Source: LMUY01 sp965199095 (GTDB lineage Bacteria > Pseudomonadota > Alphaproteobacteria > Acetobacterales > Acetobacteraceae). From it: a DNA stretch of 64,000 bases. Each line of letters begins with the position of its first letter. The stretch's first letter is position 1. The position numbers and the translations under genes are program-made. A model generated the notes under the pieces. The model saw only the letters and a list, made by a program, of their open reading frames with translations. It was not told the DNA's origin and did no database searches. This document shows positions 51,035 to 60,743 of the stretch, piece by piece. Location of the stretch: positions 310,001 through 374,000 of the forward strand of contig CBDAQM010000004.1 in the NCBI GenBank assembly GCA_965199095.1, given 5' to 3'.

Positions 51035-53084
51035 GGGCGGCTTCCGCCTTCAGGCGGGCGAGGTAGGCCACGCCTTCGGCCATGCGCCTTTCCCAGGCGT
51101 CCGATGACGTGATCGAGGGCAACCGGCCACGCTCCTGCTTGAATTTGAGGGCGCGCCTTGCAAGGTCCCGCGCCTCCTCCACGGTCAGGCTGACGCGCCT
51201 GGCGGCGATCACCGCTTCAACCTGCTTCAGGCTCTCCTGCGTCATCGCTTTGGCAAGGATGGCGTAGGCCTCGCCGAATGGATTGATGCGGTCGATCAGG
51301 TCGATATCCAGGTCGCCCACCTGCATCGCAAACTTGCGCACGCCATCGACGAAGGCAGTATTCGGGACCTCACCGTCCGCGGCGCCGCCAGCCGCGATCT
51401 CCTTGGCTTTCTGGGTGAGGTTGAGCGCGGCGACGGCGTGCTGGCGAACGGCCTCCTGGTCCTGCTCGTCCAGGTCGGGGTATTTGTCCTTGATGATCTT
51501 GCCCATGCGGAGCTGGGTCAGCTCCTCCGGGACCAATTCTTTGTCGAACAATCCCCGCTCGATCGTATTTTTGTCCTGGACGAACGTCGCGATGACCTCG
51601 GTCAGGTCTTGCTGGCAGATGCGCTGCGCCTCCTCGCTCTTGGGCGTGACGAGGCCCTTGATCTCGATCTCGAAGCGGCCTTGCTCCTCGCTGAAGCCGA
51701 CGTTGCAGCGCGCCGGGTCGTAGCCGCCTTCGCCATAGTCGAACCCGGGGGTCGGTCCGCTGGCTGGGTTCTTCGGCTTGAACTCGAACCGCGGCGCAAG
51801 CACCTGCTCCATCAGCAGGCTTGCTGCGATCGCCTTCAGCGTGTCGTTGACGGCCTCGGTCACGGCCTCGTTGGCGGCATCCGGCTCGGCGATCAGGTTG
51901 GTGAAGCGCGCCCGCTGCTTGCCCGGCGCGTCGCGGGTGGCGCGGCCGATGATCTGCACGATCTCCGTCAGGCTCGACCGGTAGCCGATGGTCAGGGCGT
52001 GCTCGCACCAGATCCAGTCGAACCCCTCCTTCGCCATGCCGAGCGCGATGATGATGTCCACGTGATCGCGGTTGTTCTTCTGCGCCGGGTCTTTCAGCGC
52101 GGCCGAGACGCGGTCGCGCTTGGCTGGGTCATCCTCCACCAGGTCGGCGATGCGCAGCACGCGGCCGGCCGGGGTGCGTACGAGTTGGAAGCCGGTCCTG
52201 GGCTCGCTGCCCTCCCAGCTTCCGAGCGCCTCGAGGATGTGCTCCACCTCCTTGACCTTCTGCTTGGTGCTTTCCCGCGAGTTGACGCTGGGGATGTGGA
52301 TGATGGTCTTCTCCGCCGGGTCCAGCACCTTCAGCAGGTCATCGGCATACGACCCGGCGTAGAAGAAATAGCCGATGTCGAGCTGCTTCAGGTGCTCGTA
52401 GCCGCTGAGCTGCTCGTAATAGGTGTATTTGACCGGGACGAACTTGTTTTCGTCCTCCGGCGCCAGCACGGCTTCGGCGTCGCCGCGGAAGTAGGAGCCG
52501 GTCATCGCCACGATGTGCACCCGGTCCCGCGCGATGAGCTGGCCCAATTGGACGCCAAGCCGGTTGTCCGGGTTGGCGGAGACGTGGTGGAACTCGTCCA
52601 CCGCGATCAGCCGGCCGTCGAACCCGGCGACGCCGAGCTTGTCCACGGCGAAGCGGAACGTGGCGTGGGTGCAGACCAGCACCTGGTCGGCGCTTTGCAG
52701 GAACGCCTCGACGGCCTTCACCTTGCCGCCATTGTCGGCGCCCGGCGCGTCGCACAGGTTCCACTTGGGCGCCACGTGCCAGTCCGCCCAGAAACCGTAT
52801 CGGGTGAGCGGCTCGTCGTGGAAGCTGGCGCCGATCGACCGTTCGGGGACGACGATGATGGCCTGGCGGAGCCCCTGGTTGCGCAGCTTGTCGAGCGCGA
52901 TGAACATGAGCGCGCGGCTTTTGCCGGAGGCGGGCGGGGATTTGATGAGCAGGTATTGCTCGCCGCGCTTTTCGTAGGCGAGTTCCTGCATGGGGCGCAT
53001 GCCGAGCGCGTTGGCTTTTGCCGCGCTACCGCGCCCAGCGTAGCGGACGGAGACGGAGGGGATGAGTTTGGTGTCGCCGGTCAC
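51027..53084 (-). CDS. DEAD/DEAH-box (DExH) helicase family protein
   Basis: A 685-residue superfamily 2 helicase. Walker A is SPPASGKSRA at about 49-58, the DExH box is VDEFHH near 164, motif III-like MTGS follows, and motif VI is QIIGRATRDAP. A C-terminal helicase-associated stretch (ERGRLPSITSSDAWERRMAE) resembles that of restriction-system helicases. It starts at a GTG overlapping the methyltransferase stop by 4 bp, and overlaps the nuclease gene by 8 bp. The likely role is ATP-driven DNA translocation in a restriction or defence complex. Confidence 0.88.
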   Translation of the reverse strand: MTGDTKLIPSVSVRYAGRGSAAKANALGMRPMQELAYEKRGEQYLLIKSPPASGKSRALMFIALDKLRNQGLRQAIIVVPERSIGASFHDEPLTRYGFWADWHVAPKWNLCDAPGADNGGKVKAVEAFLQSADQVLVCTHATFRFAVDKLGVAGFDGRLIAVDEFHHVSANPDNRLGVQLGQLIARDRVHIVAMTGSYFRGDAEAVLAPEDENKFVPVKYTYYEQLSGYEHLKQLDIGYFFYAGSYADDLLKVLDPAEKTIIHIPSVNSRESTKQKVKEVEHILEALGSWEGSEPRTGFQLVRTPAGRVLRIADLVEDDPAKRDRVSAALKDPAQKNNRDHVDIIIALGMAKEGFDWIWCEHALTIGYRSSLTEIVQIIGRATRDAPGKQRARFTNLIAEPDAANEAVTEAVNDTLKAIAASLLMEQVLAPRFEFKPKNPASGPTPGFDYGEGGYDPARCNVGFSEEQGRFEIEIKGLVTPKSEEAQRICQQDLTEVIATFVQDKNTIERGLFDKELVPEELTQLRMGKIIKDKYPDLDEQDQEAVRQHAVAALNLTQKAKEIAAGGAADGEVPNTAFVDGVRKFAMQVGDLDIDLIDRINPFGEAYAILAKAMTQESLKQVEAVIAARRVSLTVEEARDLARRALKFKQERGRLPSITSSDAWERRMAEGVAYLARLKAEAARA

Positions 53085-55840
53085 GCGCGAGCCTCCGTCT
53101 TGTGTTTGCGGGTGGGCGCCTGGCCTGCGGTCATTTGGGTGTAGAGTTCAAACAGCTTTTCGAGGCGTTCCGTGTCGTTGCGGAAGCGGCGGCCGATATA
53201 GATGCGTTCGAGCACTTCGTCGTTGCGTTCGTGGGCTTCGCGGAGGTCGGCGGGCATGGTGTCGGGATCGTACAGGTCGGCGATGGTGGCGGGGAAGTGC
53301 GCCTCGCGCGCAAGCAGGATGTCCTCGGCGCAGCGGGTAAGGTCGATTTTGTTTTTCTCGGTGAGGGTGGGAACGGGGAAGGTGTTCCAACCGACAGTGT
53401 TAGAGTAGCGGAAGTCGGTCTTCAGTTTGCCACAGACGGTAGCGATCCAGACAAGGTGGAGGCGTGAGGCAACCAAAGCCATGCTCCAGATTGAGGCGTC
53501 ATATATCACGCGACAAAGGTCTGATACGATCGTATCATCATTTGAAAGCCCACAAGGTAAATATGGGCGCCGTTCAGATGAGACCTTTGGAATCTGAATG
53601 GCCAATCCACTTCTATGTGGAGCGTAGACGAAACGATGTGGTCTAGTACTAGCGTCGTTCGCCTGTTTACTTCTACCACTGACCCTCAGTTTCCCAACAG
53701 CCTCAACCCTCGCTCTGATTTACTCAAATTCTAGAGCATCACTAAGCATTGTATCTTCGATCCAAATACACCACCTCTGTAGCCCATTTATAAACTCTCG
53801 TGACCCAGAATATTTCCTGATAAAACGCTCTATACCTGCATATTTACTGAGTCTGGCAATATCGTCTGATGATAGACTGAAGTTTCCTCCATCAGTCGGT
53901 TGATTTCCTCCAACCATCTCAGGAATATCTGAGAGAGGATTGTTTCTCTTCTGGACAACAGTTGGAGAAGATGCGACTAGATACGGACCTATAGATGCTA
54001 CTTCCCTACGTGTCTCCTCGTCGTAGAGAATTTTAGGACCTACGTGAGAGTTACTAATTCCAACAACAATACATGTCACGCCCGCATTGTTTGCAGCATT
54101 ATTCTTCCACAGGAAGGAGCTATGGGCAAAGGTGATCTCCACGCCAGTTTTGAATATTAAAGGCCACAGCATCGCTACCTGTTCGCCCTGGCAAATAGAG
54201 TTAGTCGACACGAAAGCTGACGAGCACCTGGTTGAAAGCATATATTTTGCTGCCAGCCTAAACCAGCAAGCTACGTAGTCTAGATCCTTATACTTTATGC
54301 CATCCTTGCTAAACACCCATGATATGTCATCCTTTTGTTCAGCAGTCTGATTCACACTGCCTTGGTAAGGCGGATTTCCACAAATATAAGTTTCCCCGCC
54401 TTCGTTTTCGAAATCGATCTGCGCTTGATCGAGAGGAGTATGGAACAGATCTTCCGCATGGTGCCGCACGCCGGTCCCCGTGGGTGGACAGATGCTAAGC
54501 CAATCCAGACGCAGAGCATTGCCACACGTAATCCAGTTCTGCGCGTCCAATGGTAGAAACTCTGCTAAAGCCTCTTTTTGCCCGCGATACAGCACGTCGC
54601 ACTGATACTCGGCAATAATCAACGCGAGGCGCGCGATCTCGGCCGGGAAGTTCCGGAGCTCAATCCCGCGAAAGTTAGTTAGCGGAATGTCAGACCTCCG
54701 CCCGGGCTCGCCCCGGCGTATATTGATCTCTGCCTCAACTGCTCGCATTTGCTTGTAAGCGATGACTAGGAAATTGCCGGAGCCGCAGGCCGGGTCGAAG
54801 ACTCGGATACGCGACATCCGAGCGCGCAGGTTCAGCAGCTTGCGCGCATTGTCCCCCGCCTCCGCCAGCTTCGCCCGTAGGTCATCCAGGAACAGCGGGT
54901 TCAGCACCTTCAGGATGTTCGGCACGCTGGTGTAGTGCATGCCGAGTGCGCCACGCTCCTCATCCTCGGCCACCGCCTGGATCATCGAACCGAAAATGTC
55001 CGGGTTGATCTTCGTCCAGTCGAGATGGCCGATATGCAGCAGGTAGGAGCGGGCGATGCGGCTGAACCGCGGCGCCTCCGCGCTGCCGGAGAACAGCCCG
55101 CCATTCACGTAGGGGAACACATCCGCCCAGGGGCGCAGACCGGACCGTGCGCGCGCCGTGATCGGGGTGTTCATGGCCCGGAACAGTTCGCTGACCACCC
55201 AATGCATGTCGGAGGCATCCCTCGCGCTCATCTGCTCGACCGTGGCGGTGAACAGGCCGGCGCCGTGGAAGATATCGGTGTCCTCGGCGAAGAAGCAGAA
55301 GATCAGCCGGGCCATGAAGTGGTTCATGTCCGGCCGGCGCGCGGCCGTTCCCCAATCCGGGTTGTCCTTCAGCAGCTCGACATACAGCCGGTTCAGCCGG
55401 CTGGTGGCGCGGATGTCGAACGAGCTCTCGCGGACCTGCTTGACGGTGGTGATGCCGGCCAGCGGCAGGAAGAAACCGAAATGGTCGGGAAAGTCGGGAT
55501 AGCCGCAGGCGACCGTCTCGCCGGTTGCCAAATCCTCCGCTTCAAGCGTCTCGCCGTCGGTCGCAAGCACGAACTTCGCGCGGGCCTTCGCGGTCGCCGG
55601 GCTGGCTTTCAGCCCGGCCAGCGTCTGCGTGACCTCGCCCCGGTGTGCCACGGCGATGTGGATGTTGCTGGTTTGCAGCACGCCGCCAAGGTCGGACTTG
55701 TTCGACTCGCCTTTGCGCAACCGCCTGAGCGTCGTCTCCCGGTTGCCGAATGCTTGCAGGAACGCGAAAGGGAATTCTGCCGCATCGAACGGCTGTTCGG
55801 CGAGGGCAGAAATGGCTTGCTCAATCTCGACAGCGTTCAA
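53081..55840 (-). pseudogene. MmeI-like DNA methyltransferase with in-frame stop
   Basis: A 920-codon gene for a large class I DNA methyltransferase of the MmeI-like/Eco57I-like group. The N-terminal domain (1-130) resembles the nuclease domain of MmeI but I see no clear D...ExK motif. A helical spacer follows, then motif I DPACGSGNFLVIAY near residue 348 and catalytic NPPY in CGNPPYQGS near 490. A target recognition region comes next, then FRNDTERLEKLFELYTQMTA at the C-terminus. An in-frame TAA at 53720-53722 splits it. Sequence on both sides is collinear in the same frame (EAVGKLRVSGRSKQANDAST lies right after the stop). The start is TTG at 55840. Codons near 53500-54420 are AT-rich. Confidence 0.85.
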
Positions 55841-55844
55841 CGGC

Positions 55845-55883
55845 CTAGTCCGCCGTCAACGGGGCCAGCACTTCATACGCCAA
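55845..55883 (-). CDS. Candidate leader ORF before the methyltransferase
   Basis: A 12-residue frame (TTG start, MAYEVLAPLTAD) follows a perfect AGGAGG 8 bp upstream, and its TAG stop lies 4 bp before the TTG start of the methyltransferase gene. This arrangement suggests translational coupling of a methyltransferase that lacks its own ribosome binding site. It could also be a chance frame or the tail of a lost gene. Confidence 0.3.
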   Translation of the reverse strand: MAYEVLAPLTAD

Positions 55884-56084
55884 TGCCTTATTCCTCCTGC
55901 TCAGACCGGTCGGTGTTGCCGCGAGCTACCGGAAGCTTGATAGGACGGGCGCTTGGCGCCACGCCATCAACGGTGCGATCAGTCCCTGGCCCGTCCACTG
56001 GCGCCAACCTACGATGCTTGCCGACCGAACGGGTCTATGAATGCGGCGGCCTGACCGGTATTTTCCTTTATTGCGCATGATCAT

Positions 56085-56400
56085 TCAAGATGGGACAGCC
56101 GCTTCTGGGGCCGGCCCGGCGCCGCCAGCCGGATCCATCATGCGTCCCATGAAGAGGATCCGGCCATCCTCGCCCGTCTCGCGGATCAGGTAGAGGAATG
56201 GATGGTCCGCCACGAACGGCACTGCCGGGACGGCAGTGGCCGCGGCTGCCTCGGCGCCCGCTTCGTCCACCCGGACGAACGAGCGATGGATGACATCTGC
56301 GACGAAGATCAGGTGCGGCGTGATGCCGCGCAGATCGGCAGATGGCTGGAAGGCGCGCCGCATGCCGAGCCGCTCCGCTCCGGTGCTGGAAAACTCACGC
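56085..56400 (-). pseudogene. Serpin C-terminal fragment
   Basis: The frame reads EFSSTGAERLGMRRAFQPSA, then VADVIHRSFVRVDEAGAEAA with the serpin hinge (EAGAEAAAATAV), then FVADHPFLYLIRETGEDGRI and FMGRMMDP. This is the last roughly 100 residues of a serpin, including the reactive-centre loop and the terminal strands. The front two-thirds are missing, and the space is taken by a plus-strand membrane protein gene. Serpins are scattered in bacteria. The region 55884-56084 before it holds nothing I can identify. Confidence 0.72.
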
Positions 56401-56443
56401 CGGGCGGCGCTTGTCGTACGTCTCCCCAGTGGTAGACCGTGCC

Positions 56444-57115
56444 ATGGACGTCCTGCTGCATCTTCTTGCTGTGCTTGCCCGCAACCGCCTCTTGCTGCTG
56501 CCGGCTTTTCTGCTTCTCGCCTTCTGTGGCTGGGGCCCATCACCTTGGCGCAGGTGGATGTGGCGGCTGGCGATGGTGGCCTGTGGCTTAGGCATTTTCT
56601 TCGGCGCTCCCGTTCTCAGCGACTGGCTGCTCTACCGGGTTGGCCAGACGGCAACGGCCCAAGTCACGGGCACGTATGCAACATGGACGGAAATCAACGA
56701 CCATGATGTCGTCGGCTACAACGTGCTGATCCGGGTAGCGCCAGACAAACTCGTCGAAAGCCGGTTTGAAGACGATGAGGTGAACGTCTTTCCTCCGGCC
56801 GATTTCAATTATCCGCAGCCCAATGAAACGTTTGGCGTGCGGTACGTGCCCGGGTTTCCGCGCGACTTCATCATCCTGACCGACGACGACAGTCCGTGGG
56901 CGCGGCGCCAGCGTTGTAATGACGTGTCGCTGCGCCTGACGGCGGCCCAGCAAACATACGACTTTGCGCACGGGGCGATCCCCTATCGACAGCCATATGT
57001 CGCGGCGATCGACGCCTACTTGCAGCAGGGCTGCGCCGGCGGCGCTGAGGGCACGGCCTCTTTCCTGAACGACAGGGCGCGCGCGGAAGCTGGCCAGGTC
57101 GACCCAGCAGAGTGA
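56444..57115 (+). CDS. Membrane-anchored hypothetical protein
   Basis: A 223-residue protein beginning MDVLLHLLAVLARNRLLLLP. It has two N-terminal membrane helices (about 5-25 and 35-58, WMWRLAMVACGLGIFFGAPV), then a soluble domain with strand-rich sequence (VLIRVAPDKLVESRFEDDEV, YPQPNETFGVRYVPGFPRDF) that may resemble small DUF3592-like domains. It lies on the opposite strand between the serpin remnant and recG. The function is not known. Confidence 0.65.
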   Translation: MDVLLHLLAVLARNRLLLLPAFLLLAFCGWGPSPWRRWMWRLAMVACGLGIFFGAPVLSDWLLYRVGQTATAQVTGTYATWTEINDHDVVGYNVLIRVAPDKLVESRFEDDEVNVFPPADFNYPQPNETFGVRYVPGFPRDFIILTDDDSPWARRQRCNDVSLRLTAAQQTYDFAHGAIPYRQPYVAAIDAYLQQGCAGGAEGTASFLNDRARAEAGQVDPAE

Positions 57116-57179
57116 TCGTGGCTGGCAGGCCGTCTCGGGATCGATGCGGTCAACGGGCTACGCACGACGCCGGTCCCGG

Positions 57180-59240
57180 CTATCCAGCCCCCAGCGTCTC
57201 CAGCGCCGCCCGGCGGTCGAACAGGCGCAGCAGCAGGCGGGCGGCTTGGCCGCGCTCGCTTTCCAGCTTCGGGTCGCGGTCCAGCAGGACGGCGGCGTCC
57301 TGGTTGGCCATGCGCAACATGCCGTCCTGCGCCTCCGGGTCGGACAGGCGGAAGCCGGGGAGGCCGGATTGGCGCTTGCCCAGCAGGTCGCCGCCGCCGC
57401 GCAGGCGGAAATCCTCGTCGGCGATGGTGAAGCCGTCCTCCGTGTCGCGCAGCAGCATCATGCGCCGCCGCCCGGTCTCCGTCAGGCTGTCCTCGTGCAG
57501 CAGCAGGCAGTAGCTTTGCGCCGCCCCGCGGCCCACCCGGCCGCGCAACTGGTGCAACTGCGCCAGGCCGAAGCGGTCGGCGTGCTCCACCACCATCACG
57601 CTGGCGCCGGGCACGTCGACCCCGACCTCGATCACCGTGGTGGCCACCAGCAGGCCGGTTTGCCCGGCGGCGAAGGCGGCCAGGGCGGCATCCCGCACTG
57701 CGCCGTCCTGCTGGCCGTGCGCCAGCCCGACCCGCGGGCCGAACCGGGTGCGTAGGTCGGCGAACCGCGCCTCCGCGGCGGCCAGGTCGGTCGCCAGGCT
57801 TTCCGACACCATGGGGCACACCCAATACACCTGCTCGCCCCGGTCCAGGGCGCGGCCGATGCCCTCGATCACGCTCTCCAGCGTGCCCAGCGAGTGCAGC
57901 GTGGTGCGGATGGGCTGCCGCCCGGCGGGTTTGCCGGTCAGGCGGCTGATTTCCATCTCGCCCCATTGTGTCAGCAGCAGGGTGCGCGGGATCGGGGTCG
58001 CCGTCATCACCAGCAAATCCGTGCGCTCGCCCTTGCCGCCCAGCAGCAGGCGCTGCTCCACGCCGAAGCGGTGCTGCTCGTCGATCACGGCCAGGCCGAG
58101 GTCCTTGAACTCCACCGCCTCCTGGAACAGCGCGTGGGTGCCGACGACGATCGGCAGGCGGCCGTTGTTCAACTGCAGCAGCAGGTTGCGCCGGGCCGCG
58201 CCGGTGACCGAGCCGGTGAGCAGGCCGACGGGGCAGGGGGCCAGCCGCTCCAGTGTGCGCAGATGCTGCTTGGCCAGCACCTCGGTGGGCGCCATCAGCG
58301 CGGCCTGTGCGCCGGCCTCCACCGCGCCCAGCATGGCCAGCAGCGCCACCAGCGTCTTGCCGGAGCCGACATCGCCCTGCAGCAGCCGCAGCATGCGCCG
58401 CGGCGCGGCCATGTCGGCGTCGATCTCCGCCAGCGCCTGCGCCTGGGACGGGGTGGGCGCGAAGCCGAAGCGCCGCAACGCCTCCGCCCGCATTGCCCCG
58501 GTGGCAAGCAGGGGGCGGCCGGGACGTCGCTTCTCCCGCGCCTTCATCCAGGCCATGGCGAGCTGGTGCGCCAGCATCTCGTCATAGCCGAGCCGGGCGC
58601 GGTGCTGCGGCGTCGGCGGCTCGGCGGGGCATTGCAGGCCGAGCAGCGCGTCCCGGAAGCTGGGCCAGCGTTCCCGCCGCAGCAGCGCCGGGTCGTGCCA
58701 TTCCGGCAGCTCGGTAACGCGGCTGGCGGCGGCCCGCATGGCGACGCGCAGCTCCCGCATGGAAAGCCGGGCGGTCATGGGCCAGACCGGGTCGACAGGG
58801 GGGATGAGCGCTTCGTCCTCGGGCGCCACGGCGTAGGCCGGGTCGCGCATGGACAGGCGGCTGCCGAACGCCTCCACCCGGCCGCTCACCAGGTAGGGCG
58901 CGCCGTTGCGTGCCCGCGTCAGGTGGGCGAGGCGGTGCTTGTCCCAGACCGCGATTTCAGCGAAGGCGGTGCCATCGGTGACGCGCACGCGATGCGGATG
59001 GGTGGCCTTGCTGGCCGGTTCGTGCCCGGCCACCTCGACGGCCCAGGTGACGACCTGGCCCGCCTGGGAGTCGCGCACCGTGGCCCGGGTGCGGCGGTCG
59101 ACGAAGCTGTCGGGCAGGTGGAACAGCAGGTCCCGCACCCGCGCCCCGCCGGTCAGCCGCCCCAGCTTCTCCGCGGTCGCCGGGCCGACGCCGCGCAAGT
59201 CCGCAACGGGGGCGAGAAGGGGGGAAAGCGGATCGTCCAC
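57180..59240 (-). CDS. recG: ATP-dependent DNA helicase RecG
   Basis: A 686-residue RecG, the helicase that remodels stalled replication forks and recombination junctions. An N-terminal wedge/OB-type domain covers about 1-200. Walker A is GDVGSGKTLVALLAM near 292, the DEQH box is VIDEQHRFGVEQR, motif VI is QLRGRVGRGAAQS. DEDFRLRGGGDLLGKRQSGL is the C-terminal family block. In relatives recG commonly lies close to sdhE-mfd, and here the gap is filled by mobile DNA and toxin genes. Confidence 0.95.
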   Translation of the reverse strand: MDDPLSPLLAPVADLRGVGPATAEKLGRLTGGARVRDLLFHLPDSFVDRRTRATVRDSQAGQVVTWAVEVAGHEPASKATHPHRVRVTDGTAFAEIAVWDKHRLAHLTRARNGAPYLVSGRVEAFGSRLSMRDPAYAVAPEDEALIPPVDPVWPMTARLSMRELRVAMRAAASRVTELPEWHDPALLRRERWPSFRDALLGLQCPAEPPTPQHRARLGYDEMLAHQLAMAWMKAREKRRPGRPLLATGAMRAEALRRFGFAPTPSQAQALAEIDADMAAPRRMLRLLQGDVGSGKTLVALLAMLGAVEAGAQAALMAPTEVLAKQHLRTLERLAPCPVGLLTGSVTGAARRNLLLQLNNGRLPIVVGTHALFQEAVEFKDLGLAVIDEQHRFGVEQRLLLGGKGERTDLLVMTATPIPRTLLLTQWGEMEISRLTGKPAGRQPIRTTLHSLGTLESVIEGIGRALDRGEQVYWVCPMVSESLATDLAAAEARFADLRTRFGPRVGLAHGQQDGAVRDAALAAFAAGQTGLLVATTVIEVGVDVPGASVMVVEHADRFGLAQLHQLRGRVGRGAAQSYCLLLHEDSLTETGRRRMMLLRDTEDGFTIADEDFRLRGGGDLLGKRQSGLPGFRLSDPEAQDGMLRMANQDAAVLLDRDPKLESERGQAARLLLRLFDRRAALETLGAG

Positions 59241-59389
59241 GGCGGCTCATACCCAGTGACTGGGGGAGTGGCTACAGCGTTTTCATGAAACGACTCCTAT
59301 CGCGCCGCCTGACGCAGGCCCTTCGTAGGGTGGGCTTCAGCCCACCGCTTCGAGGGGGCGCCGTAGGAGGCCGTGGTGGGCTAAAGCCC

Positions 59390-60743
59390 CATGTGCGTTA
59401 AGATAGGGTTGACTCGACGCGAATCGGCATGATTCTGGGTGCAGATGCAGCCAGCATCTCATGTTATCGACAGTTTCCCTGAGCTTCTAGCGCGCTTGCC
59501 CCCGGGATTGGATCTAGATGCGCTGGCGATATCGAGCCGAGCCATCGAGCGTCCGCGCAAGGTGTGCGATGGGGCGAGCCTGTTGCGGTTGGCTTTGGCG
59601 CGCGGTCCAGGCGGGCTATCGCTCAATCAAACGGCAGCGTGGGCGTCGATGAGCGGCTTGGCCCAGCTCAGCGATCCCGCGGTCAAATACCGCTTGGACA
59701 AGGCAGTCGATTTCCTGAAAGCCATCATGGAACAACAGCTTGCTGCCCGGACGGGCAGCGCTGTCATCCGGTGGCCAGGACGCAGCCTGCGCATTGTCGA
59801 TGGCACCAACATCTCGCAGCAGGCAAGCCTTGGCACCGACTGGCGGGTGCATGCCGGGTTCGACCTCGCCACCGGCGGCTTTTTCCACCTGGAACTGACC
59901 GACAACCGCGGCGCCGAGTCGCTGGCGCGCGGCGCGCCCGTGGCTGGCGAAGTGCGCATCGCCGATCGCAACTATGCCAACGCTGGCGCCCTGCATCGTC
60001 TTTGCCAGCAAGCCGAGCGCGTTGACTTCATCGTGCGGGCACGATGGAAGTCGTTCGCGTTGCGCACTCCCGCTGGTGCGCCCTTCACCCTCATCGAGCA
60101 CCTCAGCGCCCTCGACCCCGCCACACAGACGAGCGAGGTGCTGGTGCACGCGGCCGTCGACAAGACGACGCATGTGCCACTGCGCCTGATCATCCAGCGC
60201 CGACCACCTGAACAGATCGAGAAGACCCAGCACCATCTTCGCAAAGCAGCCTTGCGTAAGCAGAAGAAACTCGACCCCCGGACGCTTGTGGCCGCACAAT
60301 TCCTCATCCTTGCGACCTCATTGCCCGCCGAAACCTACCCGGCGAGCGAAATACTTATCGTCTATAGACTACGATGGCAGATCGAACTCGCCTTCAAGCG
60401 ATTGAAGTCGCTGCTGCACATCGACCAATTGCCCACACGCACCACCAGCGCTTCCCGAAGTTGGCTCTACGCTCACCTCATCCTGGCTCTCTTATGCGAC
60501 GACATGAACCAGGATTTCCTGGAATCTTCCCCCTCAGGACCTTGCCGAGATCGACTGCACACCCTCGCCATGGCGCATCCATAAAACAGCAGCCTTGCTG
60601 CTGCTCATGGCAGTCCTTGGAACCCTGCCACTCGATCGCATGCTCAAGTCGAGCGCCCATCTCCATCGGCAACTCGCACACCAGCCACGAAAACGAAAAC
60701 CAGACGTGATCTATCCCGTCAAACCACTATCTTAACGCACATG
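59390..60743 (+). mobile_element. IS4-family insertion sequence
   Basis: A 1354-bp element with terminal inverted repeats CATGTGCGTTAAGATAG / CTATCTTAACGCACATG. It is flanked by a 12-bp duplication GGGCTAAAGCCC (59378-59389 and 60744-60755), which is itself a palindrome of GGG(N6)CCC type, a target form known for IS4-family elements such as IS231. It carries one transposase gene, now frameshifted. Confidence 0.88.
59439..60735 (+). pseudogene. IS4 family transposase, C-terminal frameshift
   Basis: The first frame (59439-60584) covers the DDE core: D121 in RIVDGTNIS, D176 in RIADRNYA and the YREK-type block YRLRWQIELAFKRLKSL near 307-323. The C-terminal family sequence (PSPWRIHKTAALLLLMAVLG, HLHRQLAHQPRKRKPDV) is found in the +1 frame and ends at the TAA 60733-60735. 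The shift falls close to a CCCCC run near 60528-60533. A programmed frameshift or a single-base error are both possible. A GTG at 59439 or ATG at 59445 could start it. Confidence 0.8.

Noticed and set aside
51438..53144. Long plus-strand open frame opposite the helicase gene
   Set aside because: It is the antisense shadow of a well-supported helicase, with no recognisable domain.
57894..59288. Long plus-strand open frame opposite recG
   Set aside because: Shadow of recG on the other strand. High GC content makes such frames common.
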